Positions 31,102 to 43,382 of a stretch of 51,116 nt of DNA are shown in pieces. A model generated the notes under the pieces. That model saw only the letters and a program-made list of their open reading frames with translations, was not told the DNA's origin and did not search any database. A program made the translations under genes and the position numbers. Every line of letters begins with the position of its first letter. Within the stretch, counting starts at the first letter, position 1. Source of the DNA: Chromera velia (Eukaryota > Sar > Chromeraceae); NCBI GenBank assembly GCA_018398765.1, contig JAHBMJ010004305.1, forward strand, positions 30,681 to 81,796, read 5' to 3'.

Positions 31102-31996
31102 AGACAAATGGGCAATTCTTTCAGTTCTCTTTACTCCAGTAAAAATTTTACTTCAGAGGCTCTTACCTAGACCCTTGTGACCTCAAACATGTAATCTGCA
31201 ACTTCGGAGACCTCCATTTGGTTGAAGAAGGTGTGACCCGAGATCTGCCCCTACCAATCCCCCTACCTCGACTTTTGACAATCTCTCAAGCCAGAAAAGA
31301 GACGGCAGACAAATGTATGTACCTAGGTATGCATGGGCGGCCCCCGCCGGGGGTGTGAAAGTGGGCAAGATGATGTGAACTTGGGGATATAAAACTGGTT
31401 GGGGGCGGTTATAATCGGCCCAGCAAAGCGCCTATAGCTTCGTAAGAGAATGATTCTTTCTAATTCTTTCACAGAAATGTGTGAATAAACTAATGTATGC
31501 ACGAAGCTCTATGCCTCATACTAAGTCTTGTTATGTCACAAATATTTGTGACTGTCACAAATATTTGTGACATAATATATTTTAAAAATTTGAATTATGA
31601 CAAACTACAGTTTTGGTGTAAATCTAATATAATTCATGCAGAAAAAGAAATTAAAAAAACATTTTTCACATGGTTTTTCTCATGTTTTAATAACTTTTTA
31701 GGCCTTACTGTTTTAAAAATTAAACGATTTTTTTAAATTTTTAAAAAAATAGAAAAAATTAAAGGACTAGAATATCTTTTTTAGCCTGTATCATACGGCT
31801 TCTCATACAATCAAATCACATTTATGCCGGGCATTGCCAGCATTTTTCCACACCATCCCATATCATGGTTTACAGACTGCATATGCGTTTTCCTGTTCAG
31901 AATTTATGGGGCCGCCGGCGCGCCGCCTACCGCGACTGTCAAGTTGTCAACTTTGCCGTTACTTTGGAGGTGGGCCCCGGTAGGCCCGTACGTAGG
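31102..31996. repeat. AT-rich DNA with two adjacent 18-bp palindromes at 31535-31571
   Basis: GTCACAAATATTTGTGAC occurs twice, at 31535-31552 and 31554-31571, separated by one T. Each copy is a perfect palindrome and the pair is itself symmetric from TTAT (31531) to ATAA (31575). The remainder is A/T-rich. Positions 31989-31996 are a target duplication (next entry). No gene is seen. Confidence 0.75.
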
Positions 31997-32470
31997 CTAG
32001 GCGACGCACAGTGGTAAAAAAAAAAAATCTGAAAACGTCTATTCTTTTTTTTTTTATTTATTTAAAATTTTATTGTATATGTAAAAAAAAATAAAGGTTA
32101 AATGACTAGCTTCAACTAGAGTTTGAATCATAGACACAGCAAAGAGAAGAGAGAAAAGTCTGGTAACAGTGCAGTTGAACAAGGAAAAAAAGATCGGTTG
32201 GTTCGTGTTCAACAAAGTTGATAATGGAATGGTGAAGACACTAGTAGAGACAAATGTTAAGACTAGAACTAGGGTTGAAACTAGGATTGAAAGATGTTGA
32301 AAACTTTGAGTTGAGTAATAAGTTTGCGAGGAAGTTAGTTTAAAAGTACTTCTAAAAGGTGCTCCTCTAGGTGCTCCTAGAGGTGCTCTAGGAAATCGTT
32401 CGTAGAAAAAAAGAAAAAAAAAATTGGAAAGGTCTTTTTTTTTTTTTTTTTACTACTGTGCGTCGCCTAG
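31997..32470. mobile_element. 474-bp MITE with CTAGGCGACGCACAGT termini and an 8-bp target duplication
   Basis: The left end is CTAGGCGACGCACAGTGGTA followed by an A run. The right end is its complement with one change. TACGTAGG flanks both sides exactly (31989-31996 and 32471-32478). The interior is non-coding and A-rich. An 8-bp duplication suggests mobilisation by a hAT-type transposase. Confidence 0.9.
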
Positions 32471-32478
32471 TACGTAGG

Positions 32479-32982
32479 TACGAATCATATAATTCGCATC
32501 TAAAGCCAGCCGTCCCCCTTTACGGGACTCGTTCCATTCGATTAATCAAACAGTCAGACAGCTATGAAAACAACCATCTGATGGAAATTGTAGTTCGACA
32601 GTAGTAAGCTTCCCGTCTAGCTTCCGTCTTTGAGTCTCTCTGTGTTTGCTTTCCCGCGTAAGTTTCCGCTACGCACGGCCCCTGAGTGACGTTTAGGCCT
32701 ATACAGAGACTCTTACAGACTCGATCCTGCCCGGGCTCTTACGGATCTGTTCCTATTATCATCTTTATACTTTCTATTTTTCCCTTTCTTTCACTACTTT
32801 ATGAACGTTTTGTCTTTCAGTCGGTAATTCGCGACTTTTATCAAAGTTTTTGCTCTTATTCCACGAGAACCTGCAATTTCTTTTTCTGGCGCTCTTATGT
32901 GGTTCCTCTTCAGAACTGACTTTCTGTATCTAGTTCTGTACTTCCGCTTCCGAATGGCATGAGTCTCGCTTAATCCATGCAC
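32479..32982. other. Intergenic, 3' flank of the DUF885 gene
   Basis: Mixed-composition sequence between a MITE and the stop codon of the minus-strand DUF885 gene. No exon is supported. Confidence 0.5.
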
Positions 32983-33161
32983 CTATGCGGAGGAAGAGGT
33001 GACTGCCCTCCGCAGAACTTTCGGGAGAACCTCTAAAGGGAGGCCGCAGGTCATCAGAAGGGAGTCGTGGAAGAGCACCTGCGTTCATGGAGACGTGCAT
33101 GTCTATATGCGCGCGCGCGCACACGCGCACATACACACACACACGGGGAGGGAGAGAGAGG

Positions 33162-33230
<69 letters not shown>

Positions 33231-34517
33231 TGAGAGGGGGAGGGAGAGAGAAAGAGAGAGATAGAGACAGAGAGAAAAAGAGAGGCAGAGGCAGACGCAG
33301 AGAGAGACAGAGAGAGGATGGAAGAGGCGGGGGGCAGGAGGAGAGAAGAAGGAAGGACTAGAACAAAAATAGACCGGCAGACCGAGATAGAGACGTGCGA
33401 AAAAATGCCACGACAAAGAAAGTCAACAATTAAATAGACAGACCTCCGATCCTCCCGATTCTTTGAACTCCGCCTTTGCCTTCTCGACAGCCAGCTTTCC
33501 GAGGTAATACCCACACGCCTGCGCTGGCATGATGATGTACCTGCAGCAGAGGAAGAAAGAAGAATGCAATCAAATATACACAACACAGCATCAACATACA
33601 CACACGACGCTAGAAGCTCAGAAGAGCATTCTATGCAGGGGGCTTCCATTGTTTGAAAAAAGCACTCAGCGTATCTGTAAGTGGAGTATATGCCTTCCTG
33701 GGCTGGTGTTACACCGCAGCCACTGTGTTTTCCTTTTTGACTTCCGTTGTTGTCAGACAAAGAGAATGCCTGAAGCGAGGAAATTGAAAGGAAGAAAGGC
33801 CGAAAGGAATGACAGAAAACTGAAGTGGAAATACGAAGGACAAAAAAACAGGTTGAAAAAAAGGAACAAGGAGACCGGACACACTCAAGAGGCCCACCTG
33901 TCGATCTCCACGTCCACCTCCTTCTCTGAGCACATCGTGTTGGTCCTCATGAAATCCACGCACTGCTCCCGCGTCCAGGGTTCCTCAAGACCGTGGAGGG
34001 CCGTGTCGACAACCAGACGCGCAGCCCTGCATGAGGGTGGGTGTGCACTCATTTACATGTACGTATGTGTTGAACTCATCCTTGTGTGTTTTGCACGAAG
34101 ACACCGAAAGGCATGCACACACCATGCTGGTCAAGGGGTCAGCGAGGAGACGGGCTGCCCACAGGGTTTAACAAATGATCAAAAAGGACGCGCAATTATA
34201 CGAGCAACAAGTTTTGGCACCAACCGATCCGGCCCACATACACAGCTAGACGGAGGGATGCTCTCTGTGGTAATCGCTGACTTTGTCAAGCAATTTTCGT
34301 TCGCCATTCTACAAGGGCCACACAAAAAACAAGGAAAACAAGAAAGACGCCCTCCCTTACGTGAAGGAGGACCGACGTGTCCATGCACCGACCTGAACAG
34401 CGCATCTCCGTAGTGCCCCAGAAGGTCATGGGGGTCAGAGTCGTAGTACCCGCATTCTCCTGCATGCATCCATGCATCTCGTCATTCAAGGGAATTAAGG
34501 GAGATTGCCGCAGAGAT

Positions 34518-34550
<33 letters not shown>

Positions 34551-37500
34551 TACACACACAGACACACACACACACACACAGACAGAGAGAGAGGGAGAGA
34601 GAGAGAGAGAGAGAAGGCGGGGGGGCGGGAGACAAAGAAACAAGAGTCTGTGCTAACAAGTAAGGGAACAGACATAGAGGAAAGTGGTGGACCTGATCGA
34701 TCGATCGACCACTAAGTGAGAGGGTGAGTAAGAATACAAGGGACGGCTCTCCATGCGGGGCTGTCTTAGAGGAATTAATTCCTTCTTGTTTTTTATTGAA
34801 TCATCGTTTGACAAACCAACTGAATACCCTGCCCGAAGGACAGCTGAACGCACAGAGCCACTTCAATTCGACCACATTTTCTCTTCCTCACCATTCCCCC
34901 GGACGAGGACGCCCAGCGACCCACCCACCGTCTCCCTCACGCACCTGCCAACTTCTCTGCGTACAGAGCCCAGCCCTCCCAGAAGGCGTTCAAGTTGACT
35001 GTGGAATCCAGACGCCTCACCTGCAAGAAAGCACGTCAAACGGAACAGTCAAAGTAACGAGCCTTTTCAACGTGCACGGTAGTTTCCCGCAAGAAAGTTG
35101 AGACGTGGGACATCCATAATTCTTTTCCTTCTTCGTCTCGCTCCTTTCCTTCATTCCTTCCTTTCTTCAGCAGTCACAACGTCATCCTCGCAAAGCCACC
35201 CACCCGCTTAGCCAAAGAAGCCACTACTGGCAGCGAACAGATTTACAATCCGATTTTCCTTCACTTTGCAAGAAGCCGACAAACGCACCCACCATATGGA
35301 GCGATTTATTCTCTGCCGCGAGCGCGAGTTGGAAGTGGTGACCCGGCACGGCTTCGTGTGCCGTCAGCGTTCTCATCTCAAATTTTTGGATCATCTTCAC
35401 ATCGTGGACGTTCGCGAAGAAGGCGCCGTCCCGACTGCCGTCGAGGGCCGGGGGCCAGTAGAAGGCGGCGGGGGCTCCCGCAGCCATGTGCTCCTGTACA
35501 GGCTTCACCTGCAGAACGAAAAGCGTTTTGGGACAAAAGTCACGTGCACAGAAAGACGAAATGCATGCACAGTTTCGGAAGCAGTCTCAGACATGTACTT
35601 CTGCAGAGGTTTTAACTGAATGAAAACTAATTAGGTTCTTTTGTTTTGCTTTTCTTCCGTCAGCACTGTCGCAAGAACTCTTCTTGGGCTTTTCTATTTT
35701 CATCAAGTCGGCTGTGTGCATGGCAAGTTATTCCTTTCTCGTTCTGTGGTCGTCCTTTTCTCACGAACAAGAAGACGGCTGGGATCACACTGTAGGAGGG
35801 GTCGGGGCCTACCGCTCTTGGCCGAGAAGGTCTGAAAGAAGACATCTCCAGACTAAAGAAGAGGAGCTGATGAGATCAGAAAGATCGCTTAGACTCTTAC
35901 TCGCAACATTGATTCAGAAGCGGGGTGAATCAATGGCACATTTAGAAACGTATCTATGCATGCATGAACGGACATGCATGCGTACACCTTCCCATTATTC
36001 AACCGACCTGACAGGGTTGCTTGGGGAGGATGTTGAACCTGGGTTTAGTGAGTGCGTTGAGGTCCGAGACCATTTTTTCGAAGTCTGCCAGAGCCTTATC
36101 CTTCTCGTCCGAGCCGTAAAAGAACCTGAGAGAGAGCAGATGTTCGTCTTCGGTTTTGTTTGTGTGGGAGGATCCGTGAATGAATCAATGAATGGATGGA
36201 TAGATGGATGGAGAGAATGAAGGAAAAAATCAACCAATGAAAGAAGAAGTAAGCGGATGGGAAGGATCAATGCCCATCCGTCTGCATACCCAGACTCCTC
36301 TCTCTAGCCCCCCCCCACCCAACTCGCCACCCCCCACCCCCCCTCACACACACAGACAAAGAAAGAACGAGAGGAAGAGAGAGGCCGAGATCCCCACCTG
36401 CTATCCTCCTTCAATTCGTTCACTCTCTGCAGATACGCGACGGCGTCTTCACCTTTCTCTCCAAGGTTGTGCTTTCTGCAGAAAGAAAATCGGTGGGAAG
36501 ACACACATGCCTACTACTGAGGGCATGAGAGCGAGAAGGACAAAAAAAAAACAAACTTGGACGTCAAACACGCATAAAGCAAGAGTGTACGCTGACACGC
36601 CAGAAACTTCTCGTGTCCTCGCCTGAGTGCACGTGCGACTCTCTGCATGTGAGGACAAAAAAAACGCCTCGAAGAAACAACCCAAGCAACCGTGTGATAT
36701 CACGTGATGCTGTGCCTCCTTCCTTTTGTCCAGATCAGGCAAATCATTACGCCTCCGAGAGTTACACGAAAGCAGAAAGGAAGAAATTGCGCACCACAGT
36801 AGACCAGTCCTCTTGCATACAAGTGCAGTATGTTCATGTTCCTTCCCTCTCACTGACTTGACGACTTCGTCCATGGCGTCTCTGATCTCTCGCACTGCGC
36901 GCAGTCCCGTTTCGTGAATTTCCTGCAAAGAGACCGGCGCATGGTTGCGACTGTCTGTCTGTGCATAACCGGTTCTCGCGTAGACGGGCTCCCACACTCC
37001 TTCGAACAAGCCAGCGAATCAACTCCTGCCTCCCTCCCCCACCCCTCTCTCTCCCTCTCACGAACAGAAGTAGGGAAACGGAGAGACAAACAAAGACACG
37101 ATCGAGCCTTTTGGGTTGCCCAATACTTTTTTGTTCTGCTCGCGCCACTATAGTGTGCACACTCTTTTCAAACCGACTTGAGGTGTGAGTGCCAACGTTG
37201 TCTGCTGTCTGAGCGTCGCCTTGTAGTACTGAATGCCGCGCTTGCCGAGCCGTGCTAGGCCTGGGGGCTTTCCGGGGGCAGATCCTTTGGGTTTGCTCTC
37301 TTCCACAGCAGCCACGAGGTCGGCGTAGGCGGGTGTGAGGTTGTCCTTGATGATCTGCAAGCGGGGGGGGGATGGACTGGTATGTCTCTCTCTCCTCTGT
37401 ACATGCTCTCCCTTTTTTTTCACTCGGCAGGGAGCAGTCGGAAAGTAGAGCAGTGGAGACAAAAAAGGCGAGAAAGGAGCAGAACGAAAGACAGGAAGGT

Positions 37501-39415
37501 TTGGGGGGGGGGAGAAAGGACGAGAGAAGAGGAGAGAAGAGAAGAGAAGAGAAGAAAAGAGGGGATAGGAAGAGCAGGGAGCGAAGGGAAGGGAAGAAAG
37601 TAGAGTGGACGGCACAGAAAAATATAGAAGAGAGGGAGGAGTAGGCAGACTGTTTTCGTTCTCCTAGCTGACCTGTATTGCTTCTTTCTTTTCTTCTTCG
37701 CAGTCAAAGCTTGCAGCCTCAAGCCCCGCCAGATAGGGGCTCTTTTCTGGTTCCGCCTCCACAAATGACTTCTTCAAGTTCGTTGTGACTTTGTCGCACA
37801 AATGCTGCGGCATCGCAAGGTCTTTGGCGGTCTGGACCCGCACGTATTTGGCGATGTCAGCAATATCCTCGGCAGCCTGACGGAGACGGGACACGTAAGT
37901 CTCCGCATCCTCCTTTTTCTCCATTGGGTGGATCTCTGCGGATGCAACAGTTATAAACAGATTGATTTCATTGAACTCTTTTTGCATAAGAATCCTTCCT
38001 GTGTTTTGTTGCGTTTTTCCACGGGTGGGTTTGATCTCCGCAAGACTTTCGATGGTACTAGTGTGACTTCTTTTCTGAGTGTCACTGAGATTCATCATCG
38101 GTCTTCGATGCGGTATGCTTGCTTTTTCGTTTCGTCGAGCGGCACCGTGAGGGAAGAGCCGGGTTCAGGAAAGGCCGTCTCGGAGTTTATGAAAACGAAT
38201 GGATGACTGGCAAGAGTGCTCGACGTCAGTCCGTACATAAAGTATGTGCTGTGTGTATACAAACTCACTAACCTGAGAATATCATCGGGTTCATGAACGG
38301 CCGTCCGAACATCTGGTTGGCCGGAAATTCGCAGAAGAAGCAGTCCTCCTTCTCAAACTCCAACGCTGTCTGCGCACTGAAACGAATCACCTGCGTAGGC
38401 ATGCAGAAACTTTGTCTCATCGCAGATACATACAGACATACATACACTTTCTACAGAGATGGTGTTCTTGCTCACGCGAAGGCGTACCCGCTCTGCACTC
38501 AGACAAACCCAGTGACGTCCATACGAAAACCAAGCAGAAAAAATCAAATGCCGTCTCTCTAGTGCATTGAACAAAGAGGCTGCATGGATGCACAAACGTT
38601 GCCGAATGCTGAGCAGAAGGAGACGCAGTCAGGATTCTGACGATATCTATTTCTCTTTTTTTCTGCCAAGGCGTCTCTGCACAAAACGGACAAAAAGTCT
38701 GCCGTCACCCGTCCCTCCTCTGTGTTTTCAAGCTTGATGGCAGCTTAAGCTTGAAAAAAGAAAAAATGAGGAAAATTTCAGCGTCGACAGACCTCTGCAG
38801 TCTCCTCCTCCTCTGCGCTCTCTGGTTTGGTCGGTATGGCTTTCAGTTCGTCCAAATGGATTCTCGCGAGGGCGAACTGCCGTCTCCAGTGCTCCTCTGT
38901 AAAGCTTTTCAAATCCAAAAAAGCGTTGTAAGACGTGATGCCAAAGGGAGACAGCACACGCTTGTCAGTCAACATCTCGGGAGAATTGGCCAGACTGCGC
39001 AGTGCCACTCGGTCAAAGAAGTCCTTGTAGGTCGGAGGGGGGGGCAGAGGAGTTGCGCCTTCAGTTTCTGCAAGGGCAAAAGCGTGCACCCGCGGGGCAG
39101 CAAGAAGATCTTGTCACACGGATAAGAATGAGAAGAAGATAGCGGAATTCCGTCATCAAACCCACCTGGAGCCACGAGAGAAGCCGCTACTTTGGAGACG
39201 GCTCCAACGCCTCCCTTTCCCGTCTCCTCAATGCAGAGGCCTGACACCTCGGCCACATGCGGAAAGTCGGCAGGCACCAGCTCCGACCCTGCCTTGAATT
39301 TGGCCACACACGGGGGCGCTCTGGAGGATCCTCGAATGGCGCTAATCAGCGCCTCCACGAACACAGCTGTGGGCGTTCCGTAGAGGCGCTCGGCAATGGC
39401 AAAAGCGGCCAGCAT
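32983..39415 (-). CDS. DUF885-family putative metallopeptidase, complete, 14 exons
   Basis: Exons in transcript order: 39415-39166, 39067-38793, 38390-38273, 37935-37673, 37354-37178, 36922-36858, 36475-36398, 36125-36008, 35508-35293, 35020-34945, 34459-34393, 34026-33898, 33540-33444, 33078-32983. All 13 junctions are phase-consistent and sum to 674 codons plus TAG. Family signatures lie in order in the C-terminal half: HEAVPGHHFQ near residue 499, FWEGWALYAEKL near 535, RLVVDTALH near 571-578, then RYIIMPAQACGYYLGKL and a final FHDSLL...GLPLEVL. In this family (known mainly from bacteria, also in algae and oomycetes) the HE...HH helix resembles a zinc-binding site and the proteins are treated as peptidase-like; the substrate is unknown. 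No signal peptide is seen, so it is probably cytosolic. The start ATG follows an in-frame stop, but an upstream exon cannot be excluded. It is head-to-head with the phosphatase gene. Confidence 0.9.
33156..33230. repeat. Intronic (GA)n followed by (GACA)n
   Basis: A (GA)n tract followed by (CAGA)n lies in the last intron of the DUF885 gene; on the transcript strand this is a long CT-rich stretch upstream of the final acceptor. A (CA)n block at about 34519-34581 occupies another intron of the same gene. Confidence 0.9.
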
Positions 39416-39928
39416 CGGGCGCGATCAGAATTAAAAGACCAGCTGGTGGAAGGGATACGCGAGCAGGCAAAACTGCGGAGCTCTATGTGAAAGCGACCAC
39501 TCAGAATGACTTCTTGAGCTCAATTTGAAACACTCTCAGCATCATGGGTGGGTGCTAGCTGCAGTTTACAGACAAACTCAGTCGGGTCGAATTAATTGAG
39601 AGGATTCAAGTCTGCATGAGACTCGAGAGACGAGCGCGAGCAAAAATTTCGAGGAGACGGCCGGGTGCATGGAAACGGCACGAGACGGATAAACGTCCAT
39701 GCTCTCACAGAGACCTGCTCTGCTCATCTCAGCCGCTGTCCTAAGTTTCTCTGTGGAGCCAGTCTTCTAGCTGGCAGAAGAGGGGCTGAGTGAGAACCCA
39801 GAATCTCTGCAGAAGGCAATCAGCGGGACGAATCAAATAGTAATAGGGTGTCATTTTTTTTTCGCGGTCGTTTTTAATCTGTTTTGAAGGAGATTTTCTT
39901 CGACGTCTTGCTCTTTGTTTGAACAATC
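39416..39928. promoter_or_regulatory. Divergent region between the DUF885 and phosphatase genes
   Basis: 513 bp separate the two start codons. It holds scattered GAGACGG and AAACGGCACGAGACGG-like words around 39650-39690 and no clear TATA box. A shared bidirectional promoter is inferred from the layout. Confidence 0.4.
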
Positions 39929-41671
39929 ATGGGCTTCTCTGGCTTCAGACACTTCCTCGTGCTCCTCTTCGTCAAGGCTGCACTAAGCTCTCCCCCCATC
40001 TCCTTCTCCTCCCCCAATGAAGAGATTCAAACAAGGCGAGAAGAAGGAGACGGCAGCTTTCCTTTCGGGAGAACGTCTGAGAGCGCTGTCTCCTCCCACC
40101 AGGTTCGCCTGCTAGACTCTCCTCCCACTCTTCTGAATAAACTTTTCCCACTTTTTTCAATCTTGTCCCACCTGATTATTCTCTATGTATGTGTCTGCAG
40201 GTCCACTTGACTCTCCACCCCTCTCCGGACCGCCTCGTTGCCACCTGGACGTCTTTTGGCAGGTCAGTCTGGCCCTCATGTGCATTTACGGGTACATGCG
40301 TGCATATGGGTAATTCACCTAGGATAGACACACAACCTGCATGTGTCAGCTTCTTCCTACCTGAACTTTCATTGGGTATTGCTCATGCATGTGGAAAGAA
40401 TTTTCCTTTCCCTCGGTTCTCGGAGAAGGCTCTTGCCTTTTCGGCTTTGTCAAGTGAAGTTGAAAGACATCACCGACGAAGGAGGAGCACATGGGTGAGA
40501 GGAACACCGTGCATAATGAAAGACTTCCCGGAAAAGGCTCTTTAGACATGTACGCCAAGTGTCCCCGGAATGGACGTTAAGGCCCCTTTTCGCTCGGTCT
40601 GCAGGAACCCCACGGCAGTGCTGCGGTTTGGATTCGAGAAGGACGGCCTCGACGGGGTGGTCAACGGGGAGGTGGACAGCTACAAAGGTTGGTGCAGAAA
40701 TCAATCAATCAAGCAATTTTTCATGGACATGATGCATACAGAAACTGACTTCATATGGGCTTCGTACACTGTACATGAAAAAGCAGGCTGGTTTCTTTTG
40801 ATTGAGAATGAGGGGCATGCTCTGACATATCGATCCCTGATTCTCGAATGGCACCTGAATTTGCATTTCTGTCTGTGGGTTGGTTCCCTCCCTATAGGCA
40901 TGGACTGTCCCTACGACTTTCCTCTTTCTCGCTATATTCTTTGAGCACATGCAGTATTGACCCTGAAAAGAGCAAAATGAAGAATTCATGCAGTCTGATT
41001 GCTTGCATGAGCCGTGTGGGTACTGCTAATTAAATTTAGTGCGTTGCTCCAAGAAAGAGAATCGAGTCATCCATCATGGGTTGCACGAGGCTGAATGTAT
41101 CTGCATGCACCGTACTTTGAAAACTGAAGGGCCGGAGAAGACCTGATCGGAGCAGTAATGCGTCCGATATTCCATACGTCTGTAAAGAGAAACAGGACAA
41201 GACAATTCGTGCTGTCTGTCTGGATATCTCGGAACTGATTCAGAATTGAATGAAATTCCGAAGCAGGAGCGGAATTTTGCTTCTGCGTCTTCGTATGTAA
41301 TGAGCTGGTTTTCTTTCATGCTTGCAGCTGAAAAATGTTCGAAGGAAAAATGGCGCACTATTCACACCGCCATCTTTCCAGTGAGCGGTTCGAAATCAAC
41401 TTTCTACTCCGTGTCTTCCGATGGCGTCACCTGGAGCGACACCTTCGAGGCCCTTCCTGTCGAACATCAGAAAGTTCCCATGACCGTCTCTCTGTTCGGA
41501 GATATGGGAGTGAGTCGACATTCATTGGCTTTACTGTTTTTCTTTGGTTCCTTTCGCTCCCTTCCCACTAAGTGAGGTTTCTCTTGGTGCTTTTGTCGGC
41601 CGCCTTTTCTGCCTTCCCGTCCGTCATCTCTGTCTCTCTTTGTCTATCTGACTGACTGACTTCCTTCCCTA

Positions 41672-41710
<39 letters not shown>

Positions 41711-43382
41711 TCCTGCTTTCTTTCTTTCTTTCTCTGCGTCATTCTTTTGTTCAATCTTCACTTCTTGCTTGCTTGCTTGCTTGCTTGCTTGCTGTCTGTC
41801 TTTCCGCTTGCCTGTCCGCTTGTCTGTCCGCTTGCCTGTCCGCTTGCCTGTCCGCTTGTCTGTCTGTCTGTCTGTCTATCTATCTGTTTGTCTGTCTGTC
41901 TATTTGTCTGTCTGCTTGTCTGTGTGTCTGTCTTTCTTTGATTAAATGTTTTTGCCTACTTGATTCTGATTGTTTTGAGGTCCATTCCTGCCAGAAAAAA
42001 AAATCTGCAAACGCGTTGCCCTTCTGTCCTTCCTGCAGATTCTCTGTGAGACCTCCTCAGTGCCTGCACTCGTGAACGCGACCCGGAAGAGAGAGCACAC
42101 GGCGGTGGTGCACTTCGGTGACTCTGCGTACAACATGGAGGACGACTGCGCAGGGGTCGGGGACGCGTTCCTGGAGGCCACTCAGGGCTATGCGGCCTCG
42201 ACCCCTGTGCTGTGGGGGAACGGGAACCACGAGAGAGGAAGCAAGGACACGTATGTAGAGTATGTAAGGAGACTGGCAGGGGGGCAGGGGGCACTGACAA
42301 AAGCCAGTGGATCCGGTAACAGACGGTGGTATAGTTTTCGTCTGGGTTTGATGAAGGTTGTGATGATTGACACCGATGTGTGGATTTATTTGGGCTCGAT
42401 GCGGTACCTGGAAGAGCAGTGGCGGTGGATGGATGAGGAACTCGGACGGACCAACAGGACAGAGACGCCGTGGGTGGTGGTGATAGGCCACAGGGCTATG
42501 TACTGCACAAAGACGAAAGATGGGGAATGTAATGGAGAGGCAAAGAGAATTCGAGATGGCATGTTTTTCGGCAGGTGAGCTTGCGGCATGCAGTTGTTTT
42601 CAAAGCCGTCCCTCTCGCGAACGACTGATCCTTTGCTTTTTGACTTGTGTTTGCTCTCTTGACGTTCTGTGTGTCGGCCACTACGTTGTTTGACACTTGT
42701 TTTCTTGTGCAGAATTTCAGCAATGCAGTTTTTCCCCCCCCCAACACACACATTGCCCGTGCTCCCCTTGTGCAGGTGGGCTGTCGAGCCCCTCCTCCTG
42801 AAACACGGCGTGGACCTCTATTTCTCTGGACACACGCACCACTACGAAGTGACCTGGCCTGTGAGGGGTCTGAAGGCTCTCCAGTTTGACTACCAGAAAC
42901 CGATGGGGCCTGTGCATGTGCAGTCGGGCATTGCGGGGGTGGATCCTCCCTTCGATCCTTTCGATGTCCCTCAGGAGAAGTGGGAAAGGATTCGAGACAC
43001 TTCGTTTTCTGTGTCGTTTTCCCAAATGACGATCCACAACCGGACCCACGTGACGATCAGACAACTGGACGCAGCCAACAGTACCGCGTTTGATGAATTC
43101 ACAGTGTTCCAACCTGACCACGGACCTTTCAAAGAGACAGAGACAGAGAGTCGATCTGAGTTTTCAGAGAAAAACGGGAACGCGAAGAGAGTCCCGCAGA
43201 CACTCCCACGTCAGCAGATTCCGCACGCGCCAGCCATTCACACCTATCTCCGGGGTGAGAGCAGCACCCTGAACCCAATAGGCGAAGAAGTTGGCGTCCT
43301 GCCAAATGGGGGGGAGGAGGAGGAGACCGAACGACATAGAAAAGAGAGAAAGGAAGGGGAGGAGAAAGTCTTGATAAGCTGA
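39929..43382 (+). CDS. Purple acid phosphatase (metallophosphoesterase), secreted, complete, six exons
   Basis: Exons 39929-40102, 40201-40262, 40605-40687, 41328-41509, 42039-42574 and 42776-43382 join in phase to 547 residues. A signal peptide (FRHFLVLLFVKAALS) starts it. An N-terminal fibronectin-like part (VHLTLHPSPDRLVATWTSFG) precedes the catalytic domain. All five metal-binding blocks are present: GDMG (about 164-167), GDSAY (194-198), GNHE (229-232), VIGH (to His 318) and GHTH (364-367). These bind the di-metal centre that hydrolyses phosphate monoesters at acid pH (family knowledge). The C-terminus is a charged, low-complexity tail of about 90 residues (EEEETERHRKERKE) not needed for catalysis in relatives. 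It would work in the secretory pathway, vacuole or outside the cell, scavenging phosphate. Introns 3 and 4 carry simple repeats. Confidence 0.94.
41676..41940. repeat. Intronic tetranucleotide repeats (TTTC)n, (TTGC)n, (TGTC)n
   Basis: Within phosphatase intron 4, CTTT units (41676-41733), CTTG units (41762-41792) and TGTC/TGCC units (to about 41937) follow each other. Such chains of related tetranucleotides recur in introns across this window. Confidence 0.9.

Noticed and set aside
35760-35845. Extra minus-strand exon in the DUF885 gene
   Set aside because: It has an acceptor-like CAG, but the exon at 36125-36008 joins the one at 35508-35293 in phase and gives continuous family sequence without it.
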